From Chloroflexota bacterium (GTDB lineage: Bacteria > Chloroflexota > UBA6077 > FW602-bin22 > JACPRP01), in the NCBI GenBank assembly GCA_023480885.1, contig JAMCWX010000046.1, forward strand, positions 62,001 to 126,000: 64,000 nucleotides of DNA, read 5' to 3'. Numbering within the stretch: the stretch's first letter is position 1; every line of letters begins with the position of its first letter. This document shows positions 46,188 to 56,360 of this stretch, piece by piece. A program made the position numbers and the translations under genes. The notes under the pieces were generated by a model, which did no database searches, was not told the origin of the DNA, and worked only from the letters and a program-made list of their open reading frames with translations.

Positions 46188-46598
46188 TTGGAGGTGTTTA
46201 TGTTTCGTTTCAAGGTGGTCGAGGGCTCGGTGTATATTACGGACATGGAAGCGAGGCACGGGCCAGATGAGGAGTTTACGCTTGCCGATAGTCTGGCAAG
46301 AGGCAGTATGGGCATTGCCTCACTTATTGGAGCAGGGAAGATTCGTGTCGTGCACAGCGATGCTGATGATCCACTGGTGATCGAAGATCGGTACGTTACC
46401 ACAGGTTTTGAGGCGCACAGGCACGTTGCAGTTCAATCCGTATACGAACTGGCTAAGGAAAAGAGGCTCAAAGAATTGGGTCGAGCCGAGGGGATAGCGC
46501 CCTACGATGGCTCATTCGATGATGTTCCTGATTCCAGCGTGACTTCCAACTCTGAGCAAGACAACTCTGCTGAGCCCAGGCGCAAATCTCGGAAATAG
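46188..46598 (+). CDS. hypothetical head protein
   Basis: ORF after MCP. Confidence 0.5.
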   Translation: MEVFMFRFKVVEGSVYITDMEARHGPDEEFTLADSLARGSMGIASLIGAGKIRVVHSDADDPLVIEDRYVTTGFEAHRHVAVQSVYELAKEKRLKELGRAEGIAPYDGSFDDVPDSSVTSNSEQDNSAEPRRKSRK

Positions 46599-46610
46599 TG
46601 AGGCATCGCC

Positions 46611-47066
46611 ATGGCCCTGGCCGACTTAATCGCTCGTCTGCGCGTTCAGCTTCAAGATGTCGTTCCTGCAAGCTATGACTTCGACGATTCCGCCTATACC
46701 GAGTTTTTCAATGTAGGAATGGATGAACTGAACATCAGACTGAATACAGCCTATACGGTTGACGATTTTCCTGTCCAGTGGACGGCGGCGGTGCTCTGCG
46801 CTGCCAAGATAGCCACGGTCAGGGCGCTCGTGCACGACACGGCGAAGATGATTAGCAACTCCGTGCAGGGTCAGGCGGTCAACGTCAACGAACTTAATCG
46901 CAACTTTACGGCAGAACTCGCACTCGCTCAGCAGCAGTTGGAGACATATCTCCTGGCCATTGAGAAGTGGCAGCAGGGCACACAAAGCCCGTACAGCGCA
47001 GCCTTGCTGTACCAGCGTTCCTGGGCGAGACGTAATCCGCGCATTAGCCGTGTCGAGAATTACTGA
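46611..47066 (+). CDS. putative head-tail connector protein
   Basis: helical 151-aa ORF by position. Confidence 0.45.
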   Translation: MALADLIARLRVQLQDVVPASYDFDDSAYTEFFNVGMDELNIRLNTAYTVDDFPVQWTAAVLCAAKIATVRALVHDTAKMISNSVQGQAVNVNELNRNFTAELALAQQQLETYLLAIEKWQQGTQSPYSAALLYQRSWARRNPRISRVENY

Positions 47067-47569
47067 TGGTAACGGGAATCAAGTATGCCAAGACGCCGCC
47101 GCAGAAGTACATCGACCAGGCGCCACGGCAGACGGAGTGGCTGGCAGAGGCGCAGCCGAGCGTGAAGTTGCGACGCATCCTGACGAGCGGGACGAGGTGC
47201 CCTGATTGCTGGGATAATGTCACACAGTCCTGTAACAATCCGAACTGCCTCACTTGTTACGGAACTGGCTGGAGTGGTGGCTATGCTGCACAGGAAAGCG
47301 TCAAGGTCGGCATCAGCCAACCGAACATGGTAGATCAGAAAGCCTGGACGGCCATAGGGTTTATCCAGGTTGAGATGGGAATCGTCGGATGGTGCGCACC
47401 GAGCGTGAACATCAAGCCACGGGATATGATCGTCGATGGCGGCGGGAAGCGTTATGTGGTTGCCGAGCAGGTCAACAACGTTGGGCTTTTGGGGACTGCA
47501 GTCAGGCAGTACTTCGAGCTAGAAGAGCGTGAGATAGACGACATCACCTACAGCGTGCCAATAACCTAG
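47066..47569 (+). CDS. hypothetical phage structural protein with Cys motif
   Basis: CPDCWDNVTQSCNNPNCLTCYGTG. Confidence 0.5.
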   Translation: MVTGIKYAKTPPQKYIDQAPRQTEWLAEAQPSVKLRRILTSGTRCPDCWDNVTQSCNNPNCLTCYGTGWSGGYAAQESVKVGISQPNMVDQKAWTAIGFIQVEMGIVGWCAPSVNIKPRDMIVDGGGKRYVVAEQVNNVGLLGTAVRQYFELEEREIDDITYSVPIT

Positions 47570-47590
47570 AACTGAAAGGGGGATACCCAA

Positions 47591-47815
47591 ATGTCGAATA
47601 GATCAACCAGATTAGCTCAGCTTATCGAGGAGCATAATAAACTTGTAACTGATGTGGCTAATCTTGTTACACTGGTCACCGAGCTAAAGGCCGATATGAG
47701 CGCTCACGTTCACGGTGGCGTGACAGCAGGGGCAGCCAATACGGCAGCAGCGCCAATCATAGCGGCTGCCGACGTGGTACAGTCCAGCGCAACCGTGATT
47801 GCCGACATACTCTAA
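47591..47815 (+). CDS. hypothetical coiled-coil protein
   Basis: ORF with GAAAGGGGG RBS. Confidence 0.5.
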   Translation: MSNRSTRLAQLIEEHNKLVTDVANLVTLVTELKADMSAHVHGGVTAGAANTAAAPIIAAADVVQSSATVIADIL

Positions 47816-47816
47816 A

Positions 47817-48251
47817 ATGCAATTCGACATCAAGGGTGACGGCCTGGATTTGTTGATGGGAATGTTCTCTGCGGAGGAGATGCAGCGGCGTGCGCAGCAA
47901 TACTTGCGCGACGTGATACCCTCCGCCACAGAAGAGGCGAATAACCTCCTTCAGGCTCAGCCCTTGATTGATGGACAAGCTTCCTGGCAGATGAATGATG
48001 CGAATAGCGTTTCGATTATCGCAAAAGTCAAGTCGGCACTCGGAAGTATCAGGCTACCTTTCGGCGTGAAGCGGATCAAACTCATTCCGAAACGTGGCGG
48101 AGCATCGATAGTCCTGGTGAGCAAAGAGCGAGCTGATCGATCAACAGAACAGGAACAGCCAAGTGTCCTGGAGCAGGCTTGGGATGCACCGCAAGTAACA
48201 CAGACACGAGAAGAGGCGAAGCGCCGTCTCTTCCAGTTGAGGCAAGAATGA
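47817..48251 (+). CDS. hypothetical neck/tail protein
   Basis: ORF by position. Confidence 0.5.
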   Translation: MQFDIKGDGLDLLMGMFSAEEMQRRAQQYLRDVIPSATEEANNLLQAQPLIDGQASWQMNDANSVSIIAKVKSALGSIRLPFGVKRIKLIPKRGGASIVLVSKERADRSTEQEQPSVLEQAWDAPQVTQTREEAKRRLFQLRQE

Positions 48252-48808
48252 TTTATGGGCTTCGAGAATATGTAGTCAATCAAACCATAACGCGCCTGGG
48301 GCAAATGCTGACGGGCTTCGTGCCGGCCGTGCAACTCGCGGGGCAACACTCGCTGGTAAAGCTCACCTATCCGAATGTATACGTCGTGGCAAAACTGCCG
48401 AGTTTTTCCAGTAGCGTGCTGGGCGACTTCTGGGGAGATGAGCAGCAGCCCGACGGCACCTGGCAGGAAAGTTACTCGGTCAAGGTGCCCAATCTCAGCG
48501 TGCTACTCAACGTGTCTGCCAAGAATGAAATCGAACGCAACAAGGTGACGGATAAGATCGTCAACACGATCCTACTCGGCAAGAACGCGACTGATGTGCT
48601 CTGGCGCGACGTGCTCTACGCTGATGGCCTGCAACTCAAAACTGTCTCCCTGGCTGCTGAGAGCGAGGAGAACACGCCGCAAGAGGGGAAGATCTTTCAC
48701 GCGCAACTCGCATTGAGCGTAGACACGGAGTTCAAGGCGACGATCACAGATCAGGCAGTCAGTCTGGTTACACTGACGGGCAATGTCGTCGTGACAACGA
48801 CTATCTAA
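48248..48808 (+). CDS. putative tail completion/terminator protein
   Basis: precedes sheath. Confidence 0.4.
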   Translation: MIYGLREYVVNQTITRLGQMLTGFVPAVQLAGQHSLVKLTYPNVYVVAKLPSFSSSVLGDFWGDEQQPDGTWQESYSVKVPNLSVLLNVSAKNEIERNKVTDKIVNTILLGKNATDVLWRDVLYADGLQLKTVSLAAESEENTPQEGKIFHAQLALSVDTEFKATITDQAVSLVTLTGNVVVTTTI

Positions 48809-48830
48809 CTCCGAGAGAGGGGTGATTGTT

Positions 48831-50213
48831 ATGGCATACAAGGTTCCAGGCGTTTACACTACCCAGAGAACCGCACCCAACATCGTGAGCCTAGGGCTCG
48901 AAACCAAGGTGCTTGCCCTCGTGGGTACGGCTCCAAAGGGCAGTGATAATCCGCTTTATTTCTATAGCGCTGCTGATGCGTTCGCAGAGCACGGCAGCCC
49001 GGCCGATGCTGCCAGTGCCGGCTACACCCTGCCTTTGGCGATTCAACTCGCCTTCGAGAACAACGCGCAAGTGGTCTGCGTGGCCCGAGCGGGGGCGGTC
49101 AAGTCATCTCATACCTTCCTGAGTGGTGTGACCCCCGTGATTACCTTCACGGCGGCGCCTCATTATGCGGGCACTAGCGGCAACAGCATCACGGTGGCCA
49201 TCGCGGCGGGCACCCTGAGCGGGGTCAAAGTAACCGTCACGGCCCCTGATGGCGTGACGACCGAAACGTTTGATAACCTGGCCGACAATACGGCCATCGT
49301 CAACGCCGTGAATCAATCTAGCGCCATCGTCACGGCTGCGGTCGTGGCCGCTACTCCCCTCGCGGATATCATCGTCGCCACGGCACTTTCTGGCGGCAAT
49401 GACGGCAAGGCGGCTGATAGCACGGCGCTTCAGGCGGCAATCACGAACCTAGAAACCAAGGAAGTCGATATCGTGGCCATAATGGCAGGTGACACAACCA
49501 CGCTCACGGCTGCCAAGACGCACGTGGACACTATGTCCAGCAGCACGAACCGCAAGGAACGCATCCTGATCGCTGGTCTGGCGCGCGGGTCGACGAGTAC
49601 GCAGGTTCAGACGCAGGGGACAAATTTCGCGGATGGTAGGTGTGTTGTGGTTGCCCCTGCGACCCTGAAGAAGTACAACCCTTCGACGCAACTCGTTGAA
49701 CTCGTCGACGGCTTCTACCTCGCGGCGGCGATCGGCGGCCTGGCAGCGGGGCTCAGTCCCGAGATGCCCCTAACGCGTCGCGCTGTGAACGGCTTCGATT
49801 CGCTGGCCGACATTTACACCGTGTCCACAATGAACACCCTCGCGGAGAACGGCGTAATGGTCATCCATAACTCACGGGGCATCAGGGTTAGACACGGGCT
49901 TACAACTGCAGCGGTCGGTGACACGTTCTCTGAGCTTAGCGTGAGACGTGCTGATGATCACGTGCGCAAGTACATCAGGGAGGCTCTCGATAGCTTCGTG
50001 GGCCAGCCGTCGCGCGTCGATACAGCGGTAGTGATCCGTGAAGCAGCTAAGTCGGCTCTAACTGAGTTAGTCAATAAGGAGAAGATAGCGGCCTGGGCTT
50101 CTGTGACCTGCACGCAGAACGCAGTCACGCCAACACAGTACGACGTGATCTACTCATACAAGCCGGCCTGGCCCGTGAACTTCATTGAGGTTAGCTATTC
50201 GATTGAACTTTAG
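48831..50213 (+). CDS. tail sheath protein
   Basis: MAYKVPGVYTTQRTAPNIVSLGLETKVLALVGTAPKGS...; sheath-like start, length and synteny. Confidence 0.85.
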   Translation: MAYKVPGVYTTQRTAPNIVSLGLETKVLALVGTAPKGSDNPLYFYSAADAFAEHGSPADAASAGYTLPLAIQLAFENNAQVVCVARAGAVKSSHTFLSGVTPVITFTAAPHYAGTSGNSITVAIAAGTLSGVKVTVTAPDGVTTETFDNLADNTAIVNAVNQSSAIVTAAVVAATPLADIIVATALSGGNDGKAADSTALQAAITNLETKEVDIVAIMAGDTTTLTAAKTHVDTMSSSTNRKERILIAGLARGSTSTQVQTQGTNFADGRCVVVAPATLKKYNPSTQLVELVDGFYLAAAIGGLAAGLSPEMPLTRRAVNGFDSLADIYTVSTMNTLAENGVMVIHNSRGIRVRHGLTTAAVGDTFSELSVRRADDHVRKYIREALDSFVGQPSRVDTAVVIREAAKSALTELVNKEKIAAWASVTCTQNAVTPTQYDVIYSYKPAWPVNFIEVSYSIEL

Positions 50214-50230
50214 AGTGAGGAGGTGCTGCT

Positions 50231-50659
50231 ATGCCTGACGCTCAAGTTTCAGGTCGGCACTATAACATACTGATCGGCGGCAAGCGTGTCGGCGGCTTGC
50301 AATCCGTCCAGGCGACGGAGAACTTCGACACGGCGCGCTCCTGGGAGATCGGGAGCGACTTGCAGTACAAGACGCCTGGCCATCGCAGTGGCAAGGGTAC
50401 ACTGAACCGCATCTATCTCAAGAAGTCCGATATCAAAAGCATCCTCAAGCCAGATGGTGTCACCGACTGGGACGGCGACCTACGCGGCGTGCTCTTTGAC
50501 ATCGTGGAGACGATCAAAGACCCGCTGACCAGCGCAGTGGTGGAAGTCGCGACCTACGTCAACTGCACGGTCGACAGCATCACATGGAACCAGAGCGATC
50601 CCGTGGCGCTACGGAGCGAAAATGCGCCGTTTACCTTCGAGTACAAAAGAACGAGCTAA
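50231..50659 (+). CDS. tail tube protein (XkdM-like)
   Basis: follows sheath; 142 aa. Confidence 0.75.
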   Translation: MPDAQVSGRHYNILIGGKRVGGLQSVQATENFDTARSWEIGSDLQYKTPGHRSGKGTLNRIYLKKSDIKSILKPDGVTDWDGDLRGVLFDIVETIKDPLTSAVVEVATYVNCTVDSITWNQSDPVALRSENAPFTFEYKRTS

Positions 50660-50707
50660 TTCGAAGGTTGTTGGGGCAAATAATGTGGTGCTTTCCCGAA
50701 AGGGTGC

Positions 50708-50713
50708 TATAAT
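50708..50713 (+). promoter_or_regulatory. putative -10 TATAAT of moron gene
   Basis: TATAAT after CTTTCCCGAAAGGG; -35 weak. Confidence 0.4.
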
Positions 50714-50744
50714 GCTGGCAAAAAGCATAGGAGGTAGGCGAACA

Positions 50745-51290
50745 ATGGTAGGCAAATCAGGGGGCTTTTTGCGGGCAGCGACGATGCGGCGGGCGTTGGC
50801 GCAGGGGATGTGGGCGATGGTCGGAGTAATCGTCATTGGTTTACTTCTGTCAGGTTGCGGATCATCTCTATTTGCGTCTGCTACACCAACTCCAGATCAG
50901 GCAACAGTTTGGCGAACGGTTCAAGCCAATGTGCCCGAAGTCAGAGATGTTTCACTTTTTGAGGCAAGAAAGGTAATGAGCTTACTGGGGCCAGATGTTG
51001 AGTGGCTTGACGTAATGGTTCAGATAAGCGGCAAGCGGGGTACCGATGCGATTAAGATGCAGCAAATGCTGCATATCACAGAAGATGAAATGCGAACACG
51101 GCCAAGTATCGTGTTGGAGAAGATGTTTGCATATCTCCGCAACGTTAGCACTAACAGCAATCCCAGCATAGCAAAGGCTATTGCATTTGAGATTATGACA
51201 AAATATCTTCTGATCAACATTGATTTGAAAACCGCAGATAGACTCATAGAATTAGCTTTCTCTTCATCTGCACCCTCTCCATCAAGATAA
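50745..51290 (+). CDS. lipoprotein moron
   Basis: MVGKSGGFLRAATMRRALAQGMWAMVGVIVIGLLLSGCGSSLFASATPTP; lipobox LLSGC; GGAGGT RBS. Confidence 0.7.
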   Translation: MVGKSGGFLRAATMRRALAQGMWAMVGVIVIGLLLSGCGSSLFASATPTPDQATVWRTVQANVPEVRDVSLFEARKVMSLLGPDVEWLDVMVQISGKRGTDAIKMQQMLHITEDEMRTRPSIVLEKMFAYLRNVSTNSNPSIAKAIAFEIMTKYLLINIDLKTADRLIELAFSSSAPSPSR

Positions 51291-51361
51291 TTCGTTAAAA
51301 CGGTGACGGGTGATGTGCTGATAACCCTCTTGTTTATTACGTGATACGGAGGTAACCGAAA

Positions 51362-51718
51362 ATGACAGAAGCTAACACAGATGATCCCCTGATCCAAGTC
51401 TTTGGCGGAGTAATGATTGGCTCAGCGCGGGTGATGGGCATAGATGTCAAAATGCGAACCCTCACGAGTAGCGAAGTCCAGGACATACTGGCGCAGTGTC
51501 AGTCCATCCAGGATACGCCGTTACGACTTCACAAGGAAATGAGCCTAACCCTTGCGTACTCCCTTTTAGAAGTGGCTGGCAACGCACTCCCAGAATTGAT
51601 CGGTGAGCGAGTGACACTGATCGGTAGCTGGCGCCAGACGATCATCGACAAATTAGCTACTGCCTATGGGGAATTAACCCAAAAAGAGCGGCTGTTAATC
51701 GATGAACTAAAAAACTGA
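51362..51718 (+). CDS. tail assembly chaperone (G-like)
   Basis: between tube and tape measure; ends at A_AAA_AAC-TGA. Confidence 0.75.
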   Translation: MTEANTDDPLIQVFGGVMIGSARVMGIDVKMRTLTSSEVQDILAQCQSIQDTPLRLHKEMSLTLAYSLLEVAGNALPELIGERVTLIGSWRQTIIDKLATAYGELTQKERLLIDELKN

Positions 51719-51753
51719 CTTCCGACCCTCGCAGTCGAAACTTGTGGAGGGTC
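51709..51753 (+). promoter_or_regulatory. predicted -1 programmed frameshift signal (tail chaperone)
   Basis: A_AAA_AAC 51709-51715; 8-nt spacer; GACCCTC(51724-51730)/GAGGGTC(51747-51753) stem. Confidence 0.8.
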
Positions 51754-52032
51754 GTGACTGGCTGTAGCTTGTGGCGCGACCGAGATATTACGCCACTTCA
51801 GATGACCTGGGCGATGATGAATGCCCAGCAAGATGAACGTGAAATAGTAGAGCGGGAGAGTAGGCTATACAAGGCTCTATACAACATCGTTCACGGTAAC
51901 CCCGAAAAGACGGGGGCGTTGCTCTTTGGGCAAAGAGAGGTTTCCATAGATCCGGACTTTGAGGCTGAAATGAATAGCGATTTGTGGTGGGGTGAAGCTG
52001 ACGAGTCGAAAGGAATAAACTGGAATGATTGA
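51742..52032 (+). CDS. tail assembly chaperone T-like extension (-1 frame)
   Basis: -1 frame open from 51709; no good RBS for the TTG start. Confidence 0.75.
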   Translation: MWRVVTGCSLWRDRDITPLQMTWAMMNAQQDEREIVERESRLYKALYNIVHGNPEKTGALLFGQREVSIDPDFEAEMNSDLWWGEADESKGINWND

Positions 52033-53656
52033 CCCGAAGGTACAGCAAGAGGTAGTTCAACTCAGAGCCGAAGTCAATGTCCCGTCAGAAGGTATCTATG
52101 ATGGTGCTCAGAAAATGGGCTACCTCAGCACCAGCGTCAAGGACACAGGGAAAAGCATTAACGAAACATCCGACATGTTCAACAAGCTCAGAAGTGAGTT
52201 GTTTCTTGTGACAGGGATGTTGGGATTCAGCTTCCCCCAAGCAATTAGCGCTAGCGCTGTTGCGATGGCGGCATTAAATGTCAGCGAGCGTGCGGCGCAA
52301 CTGCGTCAGTATGAAAAGGTTATGACGGGAAGTACCCTGGCGTCTGATGAGTGGGTGAAGAAGAGCGAAGACAGTGTTTTGAGATTGGCCATAGCTAATG
52401 GAATGCTGACGGGAGAGGTGCAAAAGCGGATACTGTTGCTTGGGCAACACCGAATACCGCAGGAGCAATTACTAGGCGCTTTTGATGCCATGCGGTTGGC
52501 GATGTGGGAGCTTGCAACTGATTCTGACACGGCAACACAGATAGTCTCGTTTGCGTTAGCGAGACAAGGCAAATCCATCAACCAGGCCGAATTGGATGTA
52601 GAGAAGTATAGGTTACTTGCTAAGGATATGGGAGTACCAGCGAAAGAATTCGCGAATGCGTTGGCGCAATTGGAGCAACAACTTCCCACAGAATCTATAA
52701 AGATGAGACCAGAAAGCTTGATTCCATTTCTCAAAGAGTTTCACGAGGCGGGCCTTCCAATGCTCGAAACTATCGTTGGCGCACCGTTCCAGAGGCAGCT
52801 ACTTTGGGAGAACCTTCCAGGCGTCGGCATCACCGAAGAGGACATTCAGCAAAGTCCTGAAAGAGCCATGCTCAAAATGATGCAGTTTGCAGAACAGAGT
52901 ACTCATAGCCTTCAGGGCTACCCAAAGGAACGCCGAATGGCGATAGAGAGTCTTCTAAGGGGCGTCTTTGGTTTCAGCACAGAAGAAGGTAAGTTCCTTG
53001 CGGAGGAGTTCGAGAAGGAAATCGACAGCAACATACCCTGGCAGCAAATGGTAGATGCATTGCCGAGGAAGGTTCAGGAAAAGGCGATAGAGGGAGCGCA
53101 ACGACTGCCACAAGCCAAGGCCAAGTCACAACGAGAGGGGAAGGATATACTCGGAGCTGGGAGTCGGTTGGTTCAGGATTACTTTTGGTATCAGTTGGGC
53201 AAGGAATGGAATCAGCGTAGTTGGCAGGAAAAGTCTCAGTTCCTCGTGGGGAGCTTGATTCCTGGCGTTACGCCTCTCCTTTTATCACGTTATGGCTTCC
53301 CTGGGGTAGCAGATGTAGCTACGAACCTCGTGAAGAATTTCACAGAATCGGATTCGCTGAAAGCCTCAATGGTTCCGTCTCATATCGTACGGGGGGCTCC
53401 CGTCAGTGGTGTTTCTGCCAGTTCCGCAGTTGACAGGCTCACCTCCCAGTCTCAACTTCAAGGCATTCCTGCCCATACACCCATCCAGCAGCAACAATCC
53501 AAAGCAGACATCAATCTGCGTATCGAGATTACAGGCGACGCAGCAAGGCAGGCCAGAGTACAGCGTGTCGCAGTACCACAACTTCCAGGGCTCAACATCG
53601 GCGTGGACATCATCGAGAACGGCGTGAATAATATAGGACATCTGTTTGGAAGGTAA
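52025..53656 (+). CDS. tail tape measure protein
   Basis: 543-aa helical protein directly after chaperones. Confidence 0.7.
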   Translation: MIDPKVQQEVVQLRAEVNVPSEGIYDGAQKMGYLSTSVKDTGKSINETSDMFNKLRSELFLVTGMLGFSFPQAISASAVAMAALNVSERAAQLRQYEKVMTGSTLASDEWVKKSEDSVLRLAIANGMLTGEVQKRILLLGQHRIPQEQLLGAFDAMRLAMWELATDSDTATQIVSFALARQGKSINQAELDVEKYRLLAKDMGVPAKEFANALAQLEQQLPTESIKMRPESLIPFLKEFHEAGLPMLETIVGAPFQRQLLWENLPGVGITEEDIQQSPERAMLKMMQFAEQSTHSLQGYPKERRMAIESLLRGVFGFSTEEGKFLAEEFEKEIDSNIPWQQMVDALPRKVQEKAIEGAQRLPQAKAKSQREGKDILGAGSRLVQDYFWYQLGKEWNQRSWQEKSQFLVGSLIPGVTPLLLSRYGFPGVADVATNLVKNFTESDSLKASMVPSHIVRGAPVSGVSASSAVDRLTSQSQLQGIPAHTPIQQQQSKADINLRIEITGDAARQARVQRVAVPQLPGLNIGVDIIENGVNNIGHLFGR

Positions 53657-53659
53657 AAC

Positions 53660-54256
53660 ATGCAACGACTGAGCATTGGAGAACACGTCTTCTACGTCAA
53701 CCCTGAAGAGGTAGCTGTTTCTGTCAAGTCTAACGCCGTGGCCCAGCGCACCAAGGGTGGCGAGTCTATTCAAGTCTTTCAGGCCGACGACGAGACGATC
53801 ACGATCACGGGAACGACGGCTAACGCAGGACTGAAAGAATTGGAGGCGATACAGCAAGCCATATATCCCAGCGTGCACATTCTCTTCATATATCCGTACA
53901 AGAGAATGAGTCGTACTGTTCGAGTGTTGAGCTGCGTCTACACTGATTCCGCGAACAACAGGCCGAATCTTTACCAATACCGTATAGAGTTGATGGTAGA
54001 GAAGCCGCCGGCGGGTACGATCATCTCTGCATTGTCAACCAGTCAGCAGAACGTATATTCTACGGGCTCGGTTATTGAGATAATCGCCGCTGATGGGGAT
54101 GACATCGCTTCGGTCATTCAGGCGGCGAATCAGCAAGTAGGCAATACTCTCTATACGGATTACAACTCATTCGAGCAGCGCATTCGTGCCATCAATCCTG
54201 ACATCAAGAATTGGAGTAGCATTCCCGAAGGCACGAAGGTCTGGATACCAGGATGA
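53660..54256 (+). CDS. LysM-like tail/baseplate protein (XkdP-like)
   Basis: C-terminal YNSFEQRIRAINPDIKNWSSIPEGTKVWIPG. Confidence 0.65.
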   Translation: MQRLSIGEHVFYVNPEEVAVSVKSNAVAQRTKGGESIQVFQADDETITITGTTANAGLKELEAIQQAIYPSVHILFIYPYKRMSRTVRVLSCVYTDSANNRPNLYQYRIELMVEKPPAGTIISALSTSQQNVYSTGSVIEIIAADGDDIASVIQAANQQVGNTLYTDYNSFEQRIRAINPDIKNWSSIPEGTKVWIPG

Positions 54257-56325
54257 CAGGTTTTCGCAATCTCACCGTGTATCCCGATTATAGGGTTATC
54301 ATCACGCCACAAGGACAGCAGCCGATTTCCTTGCGTAAGCTGTCCAGTATCAGCACGCGCGTCTTTATGGGCGCGAGTGTCAGTGATTGCTCTATCGGGA
54401 TCGTGGACGCCGATGCCGAGGCGTACCATCTCTTCGACGCGATGGACGTAATAACCGTCGACTTCAAGGCGATTGACGGGAACTTCTACCGCGCTTTCAC
54501 TGGCTACCTGGACAGCGTGACGGAGAGATTCGACGTCGGCGGCGGTAGAGGCGTGGCGATTCAGGCTTCATCGCCGTATAAACTCTTCACGATCACAGCC
54601 ATGACGCCAGATCAACAAATACAGTTCACGATGTTCTCAGCTACTGAGCCATTATCCACGGATGTGCTGAATATGCTCTGCGACTTCGTGGGGTTACCGA
54701 AAGAGCAACGCGTTTTCAGCATCAGCAACGATGCGCGCTTGAAGCCAAGTTTCGAGATAGACTACTCAGGCTTCATCGGGCCGATGCTGAACATGGCCGA
54801 GCGACAGGCCATCGCGCCACTCGTGCAGATGGTGGCAGAAAACTCCTCACACGAGCTTTACTTCAATGAGTATGGCGCTATGGTCTACAGGGACGTGGAT
54901 TTCAGGCAGGATGCTCGCACGCCTATCGTGATCAATGACCTGTGGGTAATCAACCACGACATCAGTCGTGGCGATAAGTACTTCAAGTCGGAGATACAGG
55001 TGTTTGGCGATGCTGCCGTGGGTGGCAACCAATACGGCAACCAGAATACTGTCATACTTGACCTCCAAAACGTAGTCGGCGCCGAGGTTGCGCAGAGCGC
55101 CCAGCGATACCGTGAACGCTACGCATCATACCATGCCAACTGGCTTTTCCAGAGAGATGACATAAAGCGCTACGCCGATTTCCTGATGCGCTTATCCGTC
55201 AACTCAGCCGTGCAGTGCTCGCTGACGACAATCGGCTTGCCCGAAGCGAGACTGGGCGCAACGCTACAATACCCGAGCGCTGGCAAGGCGTTCAACATCC
55301 AGGCCATCAGCCATCACTACACGGAGAATCAGGGCTTCACGACGACCTTCGGCCTGGCTTACGGTAGAGCCATTGTTGGGCGAAGCATCGAGGTTTTCCC
55401 TGTCGAGGTCGAACGGGTGACCCTCAGCGCACCGAGTGCATCGGGAAAGAAAGCGCAACCTCAGCCGCCTAATCCGCAAGCTGGAGATGTGGTGAGTTAC
55501 GCCAGGTCACAGATTGGCAACTCTTATGTCTGGGGCGGTAGCGATCCGAATGTCGGCTTCGATTGCAGCGGCCTGGTATGGTGGGCTTACAAGCAGGTTG
55601 GCATTTCAATCGAGAGACAAAGCTACTTTCAGTGGGCGGAGTTCATTCCCGTCAACACGCCACCGATCAACTTCGATGATTTGGATCCGGGTGACTTGGT
55701 TTTCTTCAGCACTGATGGCAAGGGTGGTGCGAGCCACGTCGGCATGTACAGCGGCAACGGCAAAATGATCAATGCGCCGAACTTCGGCATTCCTGTCCGA
55801 GAGGAAGCAATAGCAGGTTCCTGGCTCTATCAGTACATCGGGGCAAATAGACCATCAGGCAGGCCAAAGATAAAGCAGCAATCCGCCGCCGAATCTGCTA
55901 CTTCCAGTGGCATTGTGCCCGGCTTTGCGAGCCCTCTCAGCAAGCCATACACAATCCTGAGCCGCTATGGCGACAGAATCGACCGCGACTCCCCGAACAA
56001 CGGCATCGACATTCAAGTTGCTGCCGGCACATCAGTTTACGCCGCAGCCGGTGGACAGGGCTCGACGCCAGGCACTTATGACCCCCTGAATGAGGGCTGG
56101 GTAGTCGAAGTAGCTCATTCAGGCGGCTGGAAAACACGCTATACGTATCTCTTGAGACCAGCGCAGGACATACTTGACCATAACAATATCCCCGTGGACA
56201 ACAAAACCGTCATTGGCTACGTGGGCCATTCTGGAAGGGCGCGGGGAAGCAGCGCTTACCTGCACTTCGAGATAATCACGCCGTCAGGAGATCACGTCGA
56301 CCCGGAGAGTTACATCACATTCTGA
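54253..56325 (+). CDS. baseplate hub with NlpC/P60 and M23-like domains
   Basis: GNSYVWGGSDPNVGFDCSGLVWWAYKQ...ASHVGMYSGN; NNGIDIQVAAGTSVYAAAGG...IGYVGHSGRARGSSAYLHFEI. Confidence 0.75.
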   Translation: MTGFRNLTVYPDYRVIITPQGQQPISLRKLSSISTRVFMGASVSDCSIGIVDADAEAYHLFDAMDVITVDFKAIDGNFYRAFTGYLDSVTERFDVGGGRGVAIQASSPYKLFTITAMTPDQQIQFTMFSATEPLSTDVLNMLCDFVGLPKEQRVFSISNDARLKPSFEIDYSGFIGPMLNMAERQAIAPLVQMVAENSSHELYFNEYGAMVYRDVDFRQDARTPIVINDLWVINHDISRGDKYFKSEIQVFGDAAVGGNQYGNQNTVILDLQNVVGAEVAQSAQRYRERYASYHANWLFQRDDIKRYADFLMRLSVNSAVQCSLTTIGLPEARLGATLQYPSAGKAFNIQAISHHYTENQGFTTTFGLAYGRAIVGRSIEVFPVEVERVTLSAPSASGKKAQPQPPNPQAGDVVSYARSQIGNSYVWGGSDPNVGFDCSGLVWWAYKQVGISIERQSYFQWAEFIPVNTPPINFDDLDPGDLVFFSTDGKGGASHVGMYSGNGKMINAPNFGIPVREEAIAGSWLYQYIGANRPSGRPKIKQQSAAESATSSGIVPGFASPLSKPYTILSRYGDRIDRDSPNNGIDIQVAAGTSVYAAAGGQGSTPGTYDPLNEGWVVEVAHSGGWKTRYTYLLRPAQDILDHNNIPVDNKTVIGYVGHSGRARGSSAYLHFEIITPSGDHVDPESYITF

Positions 56326-56339
56326 CAATATGGTATACT
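56310..56339 (+). promoter_or_regulatory. putative promoter
   Basis: TTACAT - 18 nt - TATACT. Confidence 0.45.
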
Positions 56340-56360
56340 GAGTTTAGCTGAATACTGAAC

